From the NCBI RefSeq assembly GCF_004028635.1, contig NZ_ML138679.1, positions 1 through 64,000 of the forward strand: 64,000 bases of DNA, read 5' to 3'. The translations under genes were made by a program, and so were the position numbers. The notes under the pieces were generated by a model. It was not told where the DNA came from, ran no database searches, and saw only the letters and a program-made list of their open reading frames with translations. Origin of the DNA: Streptomyces cyaneus. GTDB lineage: Bacteria; Actinomycetota; Actinomycetes; Streptomycetales; Streptomycetaceae. This document shows positions 41,250-49,548 of this stretch, one piece after another (the stretch's first letter is position 1; each line of letters opens with the position of its first letter).

Positions 41250-42296
41250 ATGACCATGATCTCGTATCCGCCCAAGCCCTCGCCCGGCGACCGCATAGCC
41301 GTCATCTCGCCCGGCGCCGGCCTGCCCGGCCTCTTCCCGCGCCCCTATGAGCTGGGACTGGAGCGACTGCGCAAGGACTACGAGCTCGAACCGGTCGAGT
41401 ACCCGGCCACCCGCAAGATGGGCTCGACACCGCAGGAGCGGGCCGACGACATCCACGCCGCGTTCGCCGACCCGGACATCAAGGCGGTCATCGCGTCGAT
41501 CGGCGGCGACGACCAGATCACCGTGCTGCCGTTTCTGGACCGGGAGTTGATCAGGGCGAACCCGAAGCCGTTCTTCGGGATGAGCGACAACACGAACCTG
41601 CTCATGTTCCTGCGCAACACCGGCATCGTCGGCTACCACGGCGCGACCGTCATGACCGCGCTGGGCCGCCCTGTCGCCATGGACGAGTTGACCGCCGAGT
41701 CGCTGCGGGCGGCGCTGTTCACCCCGGGCGAGTACGAACTCAAGCCGGCCGAGCGCTGGAACGACGTCAACCGCGACTGGGCCGACCCGGCGACCTTCGA
41801 CGCGGAGCCGGAGATGCGCCCCGCCGACGGATGGATCTGGAAGAACGCCGACCGGGTGGTGGAGGGCCGCAGTTGGGGCGGTTGCCTGGAGATCCTCGGC
41901 TGGCTGCTGATGGCCGACCGGGAGATCGCGCGCGATCTCTCGGAGTACGACGGCGGCGTACTGCTCCTGGAGACCTCGGAGGAGATGCCGAGCGGCGAGG
42001 AGGTCTTCCGCACCATGCGGAACATGGGCGAGCGCGGGCTCCTCCAGCGCTTCTCCGCACTCCTGATGGGCCGGGCGAAGACCTGGTCCTTCGAGCGCCC
42101 CAACAGCCCGGAGGAGGCCGCTCGTTACGCGGCCGAGCAGCGCGAGGCCGTCCTGCGCGCCATGCGGGCCTACGCTCCCGACACCACGATCGTCTTCGAC
42201 GTGGACTACGGCCACACCGACCCACAACTCGTGATCCCCTACGGCGGCATCGTCCGCGTCGACGGCCCCGCCCGGCGCATCACCGTCACGTACTGA
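41250..42296 (+). CDS. LD-carboxypeptidase, peptidase family S66
   Basis: The 348-residue protein is of the LdcA/MccF type. The nucleophile Ser region is [12 protein letters not shown], the Glu lies in [10 protein letters not shown] and the His in VDYGHTDPQ. The family cleaves LD-linked murein tetrapeptides or peptide-nucleotide antibiotics (MccF). There is no signal peptide, so it acts in the cytoplasm. The start is divergent from aroQ; a TATTCT -10 lies about 15 bases before the ATG. Confidence 0.9.
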   Translation: MTMISYPPKPSPGDRIAVISPGAGLPGLFPRPYELGLERLRKDYELEPVEYPATRKMGSTPQERADDIHAAFADPDIKAVIASIGGDDQITVLPFLDRELIRANPKPFFGMSDNTNLLMFLRNTGIVGYHGATVMTALGRPVAMDELTAESLRAALFTPGEYELKPAERWNDVNRDWADPATFDAEPEMRPADGWIWKNADRVVEGRSWGGCLEILGWLLMADREIARDLSEYDGGVLLLETSEEMPSGEEVFRTMRNMGERGLLQRFSALLMGRAKTWSFERPNSPEEAARYAAEQREAVLRAMRAYAPDTTIVFDVDYGHTDPQLVIPYGGIVRVDGPARRITVTY

Positions 42297-42358
42297 CGAA
42301 GCCCCGGCGCGCCCGCACGCCCCCGTAACCCGCGATCACCGTGGGTAGTTGACGCAGC

Positions 42359-43663
42359 ATGCACGATGTACGCACCGTAAGGGCGCCCTCCATGCTGCGG
42401 CTCGCGGCCGCCTCGCTCGCCGGGACAGCCATCGAGTTCTACGACTTCTTCGTCTACGGGACCGCGGCGGCGCTGGTCCTGGGGCCGCTGTTCTTCCCGA
42501 CCTTCTCGCCGGTGGCGGGGACACTGGCCGCCTTCGCCACGTTCGGCGTGGGTTTTGTGGCGCGGCCGCTGGGGTCGGTGCTGTTCGGGCACATCGGGGA
42601 CCGGCACGGACGCCGCCCGGTCCTCGTCGCCTCGCTGCTGCTGACCGGCGCCTCCACGGTCGCGGTCGGCTGCGTCCCGACGTACGACACGATCGGTGTC
42701 ACCGCTCCCCTGCTGCTGCTCGTGCTGCGTTTTCTGCAGGGGCTCGGCATCGGCGGTGAGTGGGGCGGGGCCGTCCTGCTGACGGTGGAGCACGCGCCGG
42801 CCGAGCGGCGCGGTCTGTGGTCGAGCTTCCCGCAGGTCGGGCCGGCGCTGGGCTTCCTGCTCGCCAACGGTGTGGTGCTGGGGCTGTCGGCGACGTTGTC
42901 CGACGCGCAGTTCGCCGCGTGGGGATGGCGTGTGCCGTTCTGGGCGGCGGGGGTGCTGGCGCTGGTCGGGTTGTGGCTGCGGTCGTCGCTCACCGAGAGC
43001 CCCCGGTTCCTCGAAATCGACGACCACGCGCGCGTGCCGCTCGCGGAGGTCGTACGCGACCACTGGCGGCTCGTCCTGCTGACCGCGGGGGCGCTCGCCA
43101 TCGGATACGCGATCTTCTACGCCGTGACGACCTGGTCCCTCGCGTACGCCACCGAGCGGCTCGGTGTGAGCCGCGGCGTCATGCTGACCTGCATCATGGC
43201 CGCGGTCCTGGTGAAGGGGTCGCTCACACCGGTGGCTGCGCTGCTCGGTGATCGTTTCGGGCGGAGGCCCCTGACCCTGATCGGGTGCGCTGCCGCCGCC
43301 TTGTGGATGTTCCCGATGGTCGCGCTCCTCGCGACGGGTGCGCCGCTGCTGATGTTCCTGGGGTTCCTCGGGGCGATGCTCGCGTTCATCACGATGTTCG
43401 CCGTGATTGCCGCGTATCTGCCGGAGTTGTACGAGCCCCGGGTGCGCTGCACGGGCGCCGCGGTGGGCTACAACCTCGGCGGCGTGGTCGGGGGCGCGCT
43501 CACGCCGATCGTGGCGACGGCGCTCGCCGAGCAGGGCGGTCGGGTGCCCTGGGGTGTGGGGGCGTATCTCACGGGTATCGCGCTGCTCAGCCTGGGGTGC
43601 TTCGCGCTGCTGCCCGAGACGCGTCCGGTGCCTGCAGTAGCGGCGGAGCCCGCCACCGGGTGA
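42359..43663 (+). CDS. MFS metabolite:proton symporter (ShiA/ProP type)
   Basis: The 434-residue MHS-family transporter has twelve membrane segments. Typical motifs are GTAIEFYDFFVYGTAAALV in segment 1, GHIGDRHGRRPVLV after segment 2 and the RFLQGLGIGGEWGGAVLL stretch. Substrates of the family include shikimate, alpha-ketoglutarate, citrate and betaine. Proximity to aroQ makes a shikimate/quinate-type substrate an idea only. It follows the LD-carboxypeptidase by 62 bases. Confidence 0.9.
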   Translation: MHDVRTVRAPSMLRLAAASLAGTAIEFYDFFVYGTAAALVLGPLFFPTFSPVAGTLAAFATFGVGFVARPLGSVLFGHIGDRHGRRPVLVASLLLTGASTVAVGCVPTYDTIGVTAPLLLLVLRFLQGLGIGGEWGGAVLLTVEHAPAERRGLWSSFPQVGPALGFLLANGVVLGLSATLSDAQFAAWGWRVPFWAAGVLALVGLWLRSSLTESPRFLEIDDHARVPLAEVVRDHWRLVLLTAGALAIGYAIFYAVTTWSLAYATERLGVSRGVMLTCIMAAVLVKGSLTPVAALLGDRFGRRPLTLIGCAAAALWMFPMVALLATGAPLLMFLGFLGAMLAFITMFAVIAAYLPELYEPRVRCTGAAVGYNLGGVVGGALTPIVATALAEQGGRVPWGVGAYLTGIALLSLGCFALLPETRPVPAVAAEPATG

Positions 43664-43750
43664 CGGGCTCCGGACACCGCGACTACGCCGGACCCCGCCG
43701 CTACGCAGCACGATCGGTTGCGAAGCACGATCGGCAGCGGGACACGGCGG

Positions 43751-44851
43751 CTACGGATTGATCGCGAGCTCGAGATACGCCGCGAACAGCACCAGGTGGA
43801 CGCCTCCCTGAAGCGGTGTCGCCCGCCCGGGCACCACCGTCAGCGAGCTCACCACGACTGTCAGGGCGAGCAGCACCATGTGGGTGGGGCCGAGGCCGAG
43901 GACGAGCGGGCCCGAGAGCCAGATGGAGGCCAGGGCGACAGCGGGGATGGTCAGGCCGATGCTGGCCATCGCCGAGCCGAGCGCGAGGTTCAGGCTGGTC
44001 TGCACCCGGTCACGGCGGGCGGAGCGCAGCGCGGCGATCGTCTCGGGGAGCAGCACCAGCAGGGCGATGATCACGCCGACGACGGCATGCGGCAGGTCGG
44101 CGGCCGCCACTCCGGACTCGATGGTGGGCGACACGCCCTTGGCCAGGCCGACCACACCGATCAGGGCCAGGCCCAGCAGCCCGAGGCTGATCATCGCGGT
44201 GCGGGCGGAGGGCGCGTGGGCGTGGTCGTCCGCGGTGATCACCTCGCCCTGCCGGGTGATGGGGAGGAAGTAGTCGCGGTGCCGCACGGTCTGCGTCGCC
44301 ACGAACAGGCCGTACAGGATCAGCGAGGAGAGCGCGGCGAACGTCAGCTGCACGCTGGAGAACTCCGGACCGGGCTTGCTCGTGGTGAACGTCGGCAGCA
44401 CCAGGCTGAGCGTGGCCAGGGTGGCGACGGTGGCGAGGGCGGCGCCCGTGCCCTCGGGGTTGAACACCGCCGTACGGTGCCGCAGCGAAGCGACCAGCAG
44501 GCAGAGGCCGACGATGCCGTTGCAGGTGATCATCACGGCCGCGAAGACCGTGTCCCTGGCGAGGGTGGAGCTCTTGTCGCCGCCGTCGACCATCAGCGTC
44601 ACGATCAGGGCGACCTCGATGATCGTGACGGCCACGGCTAGGACCAGGGAGCCGAAGGGCTCGCCGACCCGGTGGGCGACCACTTCAGCGTGGTGCACTG
44701 CGGCCAGTACGGCCCCCGCGAGGACCAGTGTCACCAGCGCGACGACCGCGCCTGCCAGGTCCCGTCCCCAGGTGAAGGCCAGCAGGACGACCGCGAGCAC
44801 CGGCACGACGTACGTCCACTGGGTCGTGAGCGGCCTGAGCCGAGCGATCAT
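43751..44851 (-). CDS. Ca2+/H+ antiporter, ChaA-like (CaCA family)
   Basis: The 366-residue protein has about eleven membrane segments and two inverted copies of the CaCA alpha repeat. The first is PFGSLVLAVAVTIIEVALIVTLM with its key Glu; the second is ALLVLLPETIAALRSA and following. It exchanges Ca2+ or Na+/K+ for protons. The minus-strand gene ends 87 bases after the convergent MFS gene. Confidence 0.92.
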   Translation of the reverse strand: MIARLRPLTTQWTYVVPVLAVVLLAFTWGRDLAGAVVALVTLVLAGAVLAAVHHAEVVAHRVGEPFGSLVLAVAVTIIEVALIVTLMVDGGDKSSTLARDTVFAAVMITCNGIVGLCLLVASLRHRTAVFNPEGTGAALATVATLATLSLVLPTFTTSKPGPEFSSVQLTFAALSSLILYGLFVATQTVRHRDYFLPITRQGEVITADDHAHAPSARTAMISLGLLGLALIGVVGLAKGVSPTIESGVAAADLPHAVVGVIIALLVLLPETIAALRSARRDRVQTSLNLALGSAMASIGLTIPAVALASIWLSGPLVLGLGPTHMVLLALTVVVSSLTVVPGRATPLQGGVHLVLFAAYLELAINP

Positions 44852-44909
44852 GGAGCGATCGTCGCAGAGGCGTTGGGGGTTCGCATTCCGGTCCGGATCG
44901 TTGTCAGGC

Positions 44910-44936
44910 GGCCCCGCGCCCTCGGGATGCGGGGCC
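44910..44936 (-). terminator. 8-bp hairpin downstream of the small stress-type gene
   Basis: GGCCCCGC (44910-44917) pairs with GCGGGGCC (44929-44936), 19 bases past the stop of the gene at 44955 and before the antiporter start. Confidence 0.5.
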
Positions 44937-44954
44937 CCTGTCGGTCGTGTGTCG

Positions 44955-45269
44955 CTACGCGAAATCGGTCATCTCCTGTACGTCGCAGTCCGTGAAGGAC
45001 GGCGGCCTGGTGCACAGTGCGGCCATCTGCTCCGCGAACTTGGTCGTCTCGGGGTCGTCGCTGTTGCGCATGGCGTCCTCGTGGGAGTCGAACTCGATCA
45101 CTACGAGGTAGCGGTTGTCCTGGCCCCTGTCCTTGAGGACGAGACGGCGCGTGGGGCCGCCGCTGCGACCCGCCAGGCGCTGTTCCGTCTCACTGGCCAG
45201 CTCCCGCATCTCGTCGATGCGCTCGGTCTCGAAGTCGATGATCTGCACGAACTTCATGGGTGCGTCCAC
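44955..45269 (-). CDS. Small dimeric alpha/beta-barrel-like protein
   Basis: The 104-residue product opens KFVQIIDFETERIDEMREL and contains RYLVVIEFDSHEDAMRNS and ETTKFAEQMAAL. This is the beta-alpha-beta pattern of ferredoxin-like ABM/Dabb proteins. Function is not known. GTG 45269 has a GGAGG site 5 bases upstream and is preferred over ATG 45257. It lies downstream of terC beyond two hairpins. Confidence 0.7.
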   Translation of the reverse strand: MDAPMKFVQIIDFETERIDEMRELASETEQRLAGRSGGPTRRLVLKDRGQDNRYLVVIEFDSHEDAMRNSDDPETTKFAEQMAALCTRPPSFTDCDVQEMTDFA

Positions 45270-45289
45270 TGGTGCCTCCACCCGGCCGT

Positions 45290-45371
45290 GGTGTCCCCGG
45301 CCGGGGACACCCAGCACCCAACGAAGCACCGGGAGCGGTGCTCGGCAATTCGCTGGGCACCACTCCCGGTG
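45290..45371 (-). terminator. Two hairpins between terC and the small downstream gene
   Basis: GGTGTCCCCGG pairs with CCGGGGACACC as one continuous palindrome (45290-45311). CACCGGGAG (45327-45335) pairs with CTCCCGGTG (45363-45371). The second lies about 26 bases past the terC stop and is the likelier terminator; the first, perfect palindrome could also be an operator for the small gene. Confidence 0.6.
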
Positions 45372-45396
45372 TTGGTTCTTCCTACGTCCGACGTGG

Positions 45397-46398
45397 TCAG
45401 ACGTCGATGCTGTCCTTCGGAGCGCCTTCGCTCCGCTCCTGCGCCGCCTCGGCCGCCGCCTGCTTCTTGGAGGCCCTCAGGCTGGTGATCGTGGTGACGA
45501 TCAGGACCGCGCAGATCACGCCGAGCGAGACCGGGATGCTGATCTCGGGGACATGGACGCCGGACTCGTGCAGCGCGTGCAGCACCAGCTTGACGCCGAT
45601 GAAGCCCAGGATGATCGACAGGCCGTAGCTCAGGTGGACCAGCTTCTTCAGCAGGCCGCCGATGAGGAAGTACAGCTGCCTCAGCCCCATCAGGGCGAAG
45701 GCGTTCGCGGTGAACACGATGTACGGGTCCTGCGTCAGGCCGAAGATCGCCGGGATGGAGTCCAGGGCGAAGAGCACGTCGGTGGTGCCGATCGCGAGCA
45801 TCACGACCAGCATCGGGGTCATGACCCGCTTGCCGTTCTCCTGGATCCACAGCTTGGTGCCGTGGTAGCGGTCGGCGACACCGAACCTGCGCTCGGCGGC
45901 CTTGAGCAGCTTGTTCTCCTCGAACTCCTCGTCCTCCTCGTCGGCCCGGGCCTCCTGGATGAGCTTCCAGGCGGTCCAGATCAGGAAGGCGCCGAAGAGG
46001 TAGAACACCCACGAGAAGCTGGCGAGGATCGCAGCGCCGGCCGCGATGAATATGGCCCGCAGCACGAGGGCTATGAGGACACCGACGAGCAGCACTCGCT
46101 GCTGGTACTGGGTCGGCACCGCGAACTTCGCCATGATCAGGACGAAGACGAAGAGGTTGTCGACGCTCAGCGACTTCTCGGTGATGAAGCCCGCGAAGAA
46201 CTCGCCGCCGGCCTGTCCGCCGCCGAAGATGAGCAGGCCGAGTCCGAAGAGGCCGGCCAGGACGATCCAGACGACCGTCCAGATCCCGGCTTCCTTGATC
46301 GATACGTCATGCGGCTTGCGGCCGATGAAGAAATCGACCGCGATCAGGGCGGCAAGGCCCACGATGGTCAGGACCCATAGGGTCGTCGAAACTTCCAC
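45397..46398 (-). CDS. TerC family membrane protein (Alx/TerC)
   Basis: The 333-residue protein has about nine membrane segments and the conserved acidic membrane sequences SLSVDNLFVFVLIM and DVLFALDSIPAIFG, which bind a metal. A charged loop (EARADEEDEEFEENK) separates the halves. TerC/Alx proteins export or balance Mn2+ and in ter clusters support tellurite and stress resistance. GTG 46398 has GGAGG 5 bases upstream, chosen over the longer reading to 46602. TerD-type genes lie just upstream. Confidence 0.93.
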   Translation of the reverse strand: MEVSTTLWVLTIVGLAALIAVDFFIGRKPHDVSIKEAGIWTVVWIVLAGLFGLGLLIFGGGQAGGEFFAGFITEKSLSVDNLFVFVLIMAKFAVPTQYQQRVLLVGVLIALVLRAIFIAAGAAILASFSWVFYLFGAFLIWTAWKLIQEARADEEDEEFEENKLLKAAERRFGVADRYHGTKLWIQENGKRVMTPMLVVMLAIGTTDVLFALDSIPAIFGLTQDPYIVFTANAFALMGLRQLYFLIGGLLKKLVHLSYGLSIILGFIGVKLVLHALHESGVHVPEISIPVSLGVICAVLIVTTITSLRASKKQAAAEAAQERSEGAPKDSIDV

Positions 46399-46622
46399 TG
46401 CGCCTCCGGCAGTCGTAACGGCAAATGTCAGCGTCGTCGCGCGCCGGAGGTCTCTTCCACCCACGATGGGCCGACGCCCCGGGATCTGGCCGGATCCGTA
46501 TTGACGGGTACGTCGCAGCAGACAGGGAGTACTCCCCTCCGTGGGATGAACAGTACCCCAATCACCAAGGAAAGGTAAAGTGGTTGGCAAAAGAAATGCC
46601 AAGTGTGCTGGTCAGAGGCGCT

Positions 46623-48701
46623 TTACCTGTACTTGGCCCGGGCTGCCGCGACCTGCGCGAGCACCTGCTGGAGCACCTGACTGCCGGGCGGCACGAGCGG
46701 GGGCTCGTACGTCCAGGCATGCCCCACCCACGGGTCGGCGAGGTGATCGTCCGGCACCGGGGTAAGTCGCATCAGCGAACGCCACAGCGGGTCGAGCAGC
46801 GGGCCGTAGGCGGCTGCCTCCTCGCGGTCCGCGACCATCATCAGGTGGACGCCGACGGCGGGTCCCTCGTCCGCCAGGTAGCGCAGCTGGTTCACCGCCC
46901 GGTCGTCGAAGCCGTGCGGGAAGTCATTGACGATCAGCAGCTGCTCGGAGGTGTCGAAACCGGGCGGCAGGGAGTCGGGCGCTCCACCGCGCACCGCCAT
47001 CTGCACCAGGTCGACACGCTGAGTGAGCCGCGCGAGGACGTCCGCGACACCCGCCGCTCCCACGGCGGGCGGGGCCGCGAGCACGCCGGTCTGCACCAGC
47101 GGTACGAGTGCCTGCGCACCCGAGCCGGCCGGGTCGACGACGTGCACGGTGAACTCGCCCGCCGGATAGACGGCGAGCAGCCGAGCCGCGTGCGCCACCG
47201 CCGTGTCCATCGCGAGGCGCCGCAGGTCATGGGAGTCGGTGAAGGATCCGTCGAGCGATCCGCCGCGTCCGCTGTCGATCCACAGGCCGCGCTCCAGCGG
47301 CAGCCGGACCAGCATCGGTATGCGCAACTGGGCGCTCTCCGGCAGGTGAAGGTCGCCCAGACGCAGGGCCATGGGGATCTCCATCGGTACCCGGTAGCCG
47401 TGCCAGACGGGGTTGTCCCAGCGGGCGTACGCGGCCGGCAGCGCGGGTTCGACGACCTCGGACTCCGCGGTGAGCTGGGTCAGGTCCCGGTCGAGCGCCG
47501 CTCTGGCTTGGTTGACCAGCTCGGTGTGCTTGGCCTGGGCCGCCTCGCGTGCGGCGTCGCCCTGTCCACCGATCCGGCTGCGCGGGTCCGACAGGACCTG
47601 GTCGAGCTCCTTCTCCATGCGGGACTCGGCGAAGTCGACCGCGCTGCGGTAGGCGGAGGTCGTGCGGGCCAGGTCCTCGAACATGCCCCAGACCTGGTTG
47701 TAGAGCCGCTCGTCCATGGACCAGCCGGTGGCGTCGCCCGCGACCGGCTGCGCGGGCTGCCCGGGCTGAGCCGGGGGCGCGGTCGGCGGGGGCGGCGGCG
47801 GAGCCGCGTTCTGACGGCGCGGGTGGCTGTAGTTGATCGGGCCGCCGGACGTGGGCGCGGACGGCTGGGCGGGGTCGGCCGCGCCGGTTCCGCTCTGATA
47901 CGACGGCTGCTGCGCGGGCTGGCCCGGTACCCCGGGCGGCTGTGCACCGTACGGGGCGTTCGGCTGCGGTGGGGTCTGCCCTGGCACACCGGGCGGCTGG
48001 GTGCCGTAGGGCGACGCCGGCTGCGGCGGTACGGAGCCGGCGGCGCCCTGCGGTGCGGGGCCGCCCTGGTCCGGGCCGAGCGCCGGTGCGGCCGCCTGCC
48101 GGGAGCGGTCGCCGTCCTGCCGGGGCGGGGGTGCCGGCACGCTGCGGGCCATGCCCTGCGCCACCGCGTCGTTGATGCCGCCGGCGAGTTGGTGGGCCTG
48201 GGGCAGGCCCTGGTCGGTGAAAAGGTCGGCGAGGCCGCCTGCGTAGCCCTGGCCGATGGCGCGTACCTTCCAGGCGTCCTGGCGGCGGTAGAGCTCCAAG
48301 GCGACGACAGCCGATTCAGCCTCCAGGCCGGTGATGGTGTAGGAGGCGACCTCGGTGCCGTCGAGGCCGGTGACCGCGACGAAGGGGGTGGCGACGGCGC
48401 CGAACCGGGTCGGGCCGGCGACCCCGGTGGGCAGGGCGAGCAGCACACTGACGCGGTGGACGGCTTCCGGCATGGCGTCCAGGTCCACCGCGAGGCGATG
48501 GTCGGCGGCCGCCTGCCGGGAGACCTCGAGGCCGGGCAGGGTGGGGGCGCCGGGGTGGGCCACCCATTCGACCCCGTGGATCCTGCCCTGCTCGTCGCCG
48601 AGTGTGGCTCCGGCCACGATCGGCGTGCCGGCCGAGACCCGGATCTCCAGACGGGCCTGGGAGAGCGGGTGGTTCTGCCCCCGCACCAGCTCGGCCGTCA
48701 T
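46623..48701 (-). CDS. TerD-domain protein fused to an FtsK-like domain
   Basis: The 692-residue protein begins with a TerD-like domain (about 1-180: GAVATPFVAVTGLDGTEVASYTI, VVALELYRRQDAWKVRAIGQGY). A Pro/Gln linker follows with PYG-QPPGVPGQ repeats (about 240-340), then a coiled stretch (EDLARTTSAYRSAVDFAESRMEKEL). The C-terminal half resembles the FtsK/SpoIIIE ATPase core (QLRYLADEGPAVGVHLMMVAD) but no clear Walker A is visible. ATG 48701 (MTAELVRGQN) follows the TerD start style. It lies 71 bases downstream of terD and probably works with it in a membrane-linked stress complex. Confidence 0.85.
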   Translation of the reverse strand: MTAELVRGQNHPLSQARLEIRVSAGTPIVAGATLGDEQGRIHGVEWVAHPGAPTLPGLEVSRQAAADHRLAVDLDAMPEAVHRVSVLLALPTGVAGPTRFGAVATPFVAVTGLDGTEVASYTITGLEAESAVVALELYRRQDAWKVRAIGQGYAGGLADLFTDQGLPQAHQLAGGINDAVAQGMARSVPAPPPRQDGDRSRQAAAPALGPDQGGPAPQGAAGSVPPQPASPYGTQPPGVPGQTPPQPNAPYGAQPPGVPGQPAQQPSYQSGTGAADPAQPSAPTSGGPINYSHPRRQNAAPPPPPPTAPPAQPGQPAQPVAGDATGWSMDERLYNQVWGMFEDLARTTSAYRSAVDFAESRMEKELDQVLSDPRSRIGGQGDAAREAAQAKHTELVNQARAALDRDLTQLTAESEVVEPALPAAYARWDNPVWHGYRVPMEIPMALRLGDLHLPESAQLRIPMLVRLPLERGLWIDSGRGGSLDGSFTDSHDLRRLAMDTAVAHAARLLAVYPAGEFTVHVVDPAGSGAQALVPLVQTGVLAAPPAVGAAGVADVLARLTQRVDLVQMAVRGGAPDSLPPGFDTSEQLLIVNDFPHGFDDRAVNQLRYLADEGPAVGVHLMMVADREEAAAYGPLLDPLWRSLMRLTPVPDDHLADPWVGHAWTYEPPLVPPGSQVLQQVLAQVAAARAKYR

Positions 48702-48772
48702 GCCTTCGTCCCCCTGTGTCGCTTGTCGTGTTGTGTGCCGCTCGCCGGCCCGCCCTACCGGTCCTTCAGGTC

Positions 48773-49351
48773 CTACAGGTGCGGCAGGATCGACGGCATC
48801 AGGTCCTGGAAGGTGCGGCCGTTGGCCGGCGTGCCGAGGGCCGTCATCGTCCAACCCGGGCCCGAGCGGTGCACCTTCGCCATGATCTGGGCCGTGTAGG
48901 CGCCACCGCCCGCGAGCGTGTAGCGGGCCATCTCCTGGCCGTTGGTCTCGTCGACCAGGCGGCAGAACGCGTTCTGCACCTCCTGGAAGGTCTGGCCCGT
49001 GAAGGAGTTCACGGTGAAGACGATCTGGTCGATGTGGACGGGGAGGCGCGCGAGGTCGACGAGGATCGCCTCGTCGTCGCCGCCCTGGCCGACACCGCCG
49101 ACGAGGTTGTCACCGGTGTGGCGGACCGAGCCGTCGTCGCTCACCAGGTGGCGGAAGAAGACGACATCGACCGGCTGCTTGTCCGCGAACAGGACAGCGG
49201 AGGCGTCGAGGTCGACCTCCCGCGTGCGCGAGCCGAACAGGCCGCGCCGGGGAGCCGCCTGCCAGCCGAGACCCATGCGCACCGCGGTCAGGCTGCCGCC
49301 GTCGTTCTTCTGCAGACTGATGGCCTGACCCTTGGTCATGTTGACGGTCAC
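48773..49351 (-). CDS. TerD family stress protein
   Basis: The 192-residue product has the TerD length and the Ca2+-binding acidic motif GGDDEAILVDLARLP. It begins VNMTKGQAISLQKNDGG and ends ALGTPANGRTFQDLMPSILPHL. TerD proteins support resistance to tellurite, phage and other stress and affect Streptomyces differentiation. GTG 49351 has a GAGGGG site about 9 bases upstream. A near-consensus damage promoter lies at 49410-49432, making this the first gene of a TerD / TerD-FtsK-like unit. Confidence 0.93.
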   Translation of the reverse strand: MTVNMTKGQAISLQKNDGGSLTAVRMGLGWQAAPRRGLFGSRTREVDLDASAVLFADKQPVDVVFFRHLVSDDGSVRHTGDNLVGGVGQGGDDEAILVDLARLPVHIDQIVFTVNSFTGQTFQEVQNAFCRLVDETNGQEMARYTLAGGGAYTAQIMAKVHRSGPGWTMTALGTPANGRTFQDLMPSILPHL

Positions 49352-49409
49352 GTGCTGATTCCCCTCTCGAGCTGTCCCCTGTTGGCCGCGGACTCCGCGG
49401 ATGACCAGA

Positions 49410-49432
49410 ACCCTACGCAGGGGCACTGACAG
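49410..49432 (-). promoter_or_regulatory. PafBC-type promoter upstream of terD
   Basis: The minus strand reads CTGTCAGTG, 8 bases, TAGGGT: one mismatch (first base) to the TTGTCRGTG-N8-TANNNT consensus, with exact spacing. It is about 60 bases before the GTG start. Confidence 0.6.
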
Positions 49433-49548
49433 TGCCGTACCCCGGTCCGCACTTTGTGTCGGTCTTGCAACACAGCGCGTGCGCGGCATGCCCTCGGAGG
49501 CCGTTCGCGGGCGCCGGTCCCAGGCGTGGACCGGCACCCGTGGCCCCG

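Noticed and set aside
46434..46460. ATGTCAGCG upstream of terC as another PafBC-type site
   Set aside because: It is on the plus strand, opposite to terC, and no TANNNT lies 8 bases downstream.
49424..49435. CACTGACAGTG as an independent operator palindrome
   Set aside because: It coincides with the -35 element of a promoter of proper spacing; a separate repressor site is not needed, though not excluded.
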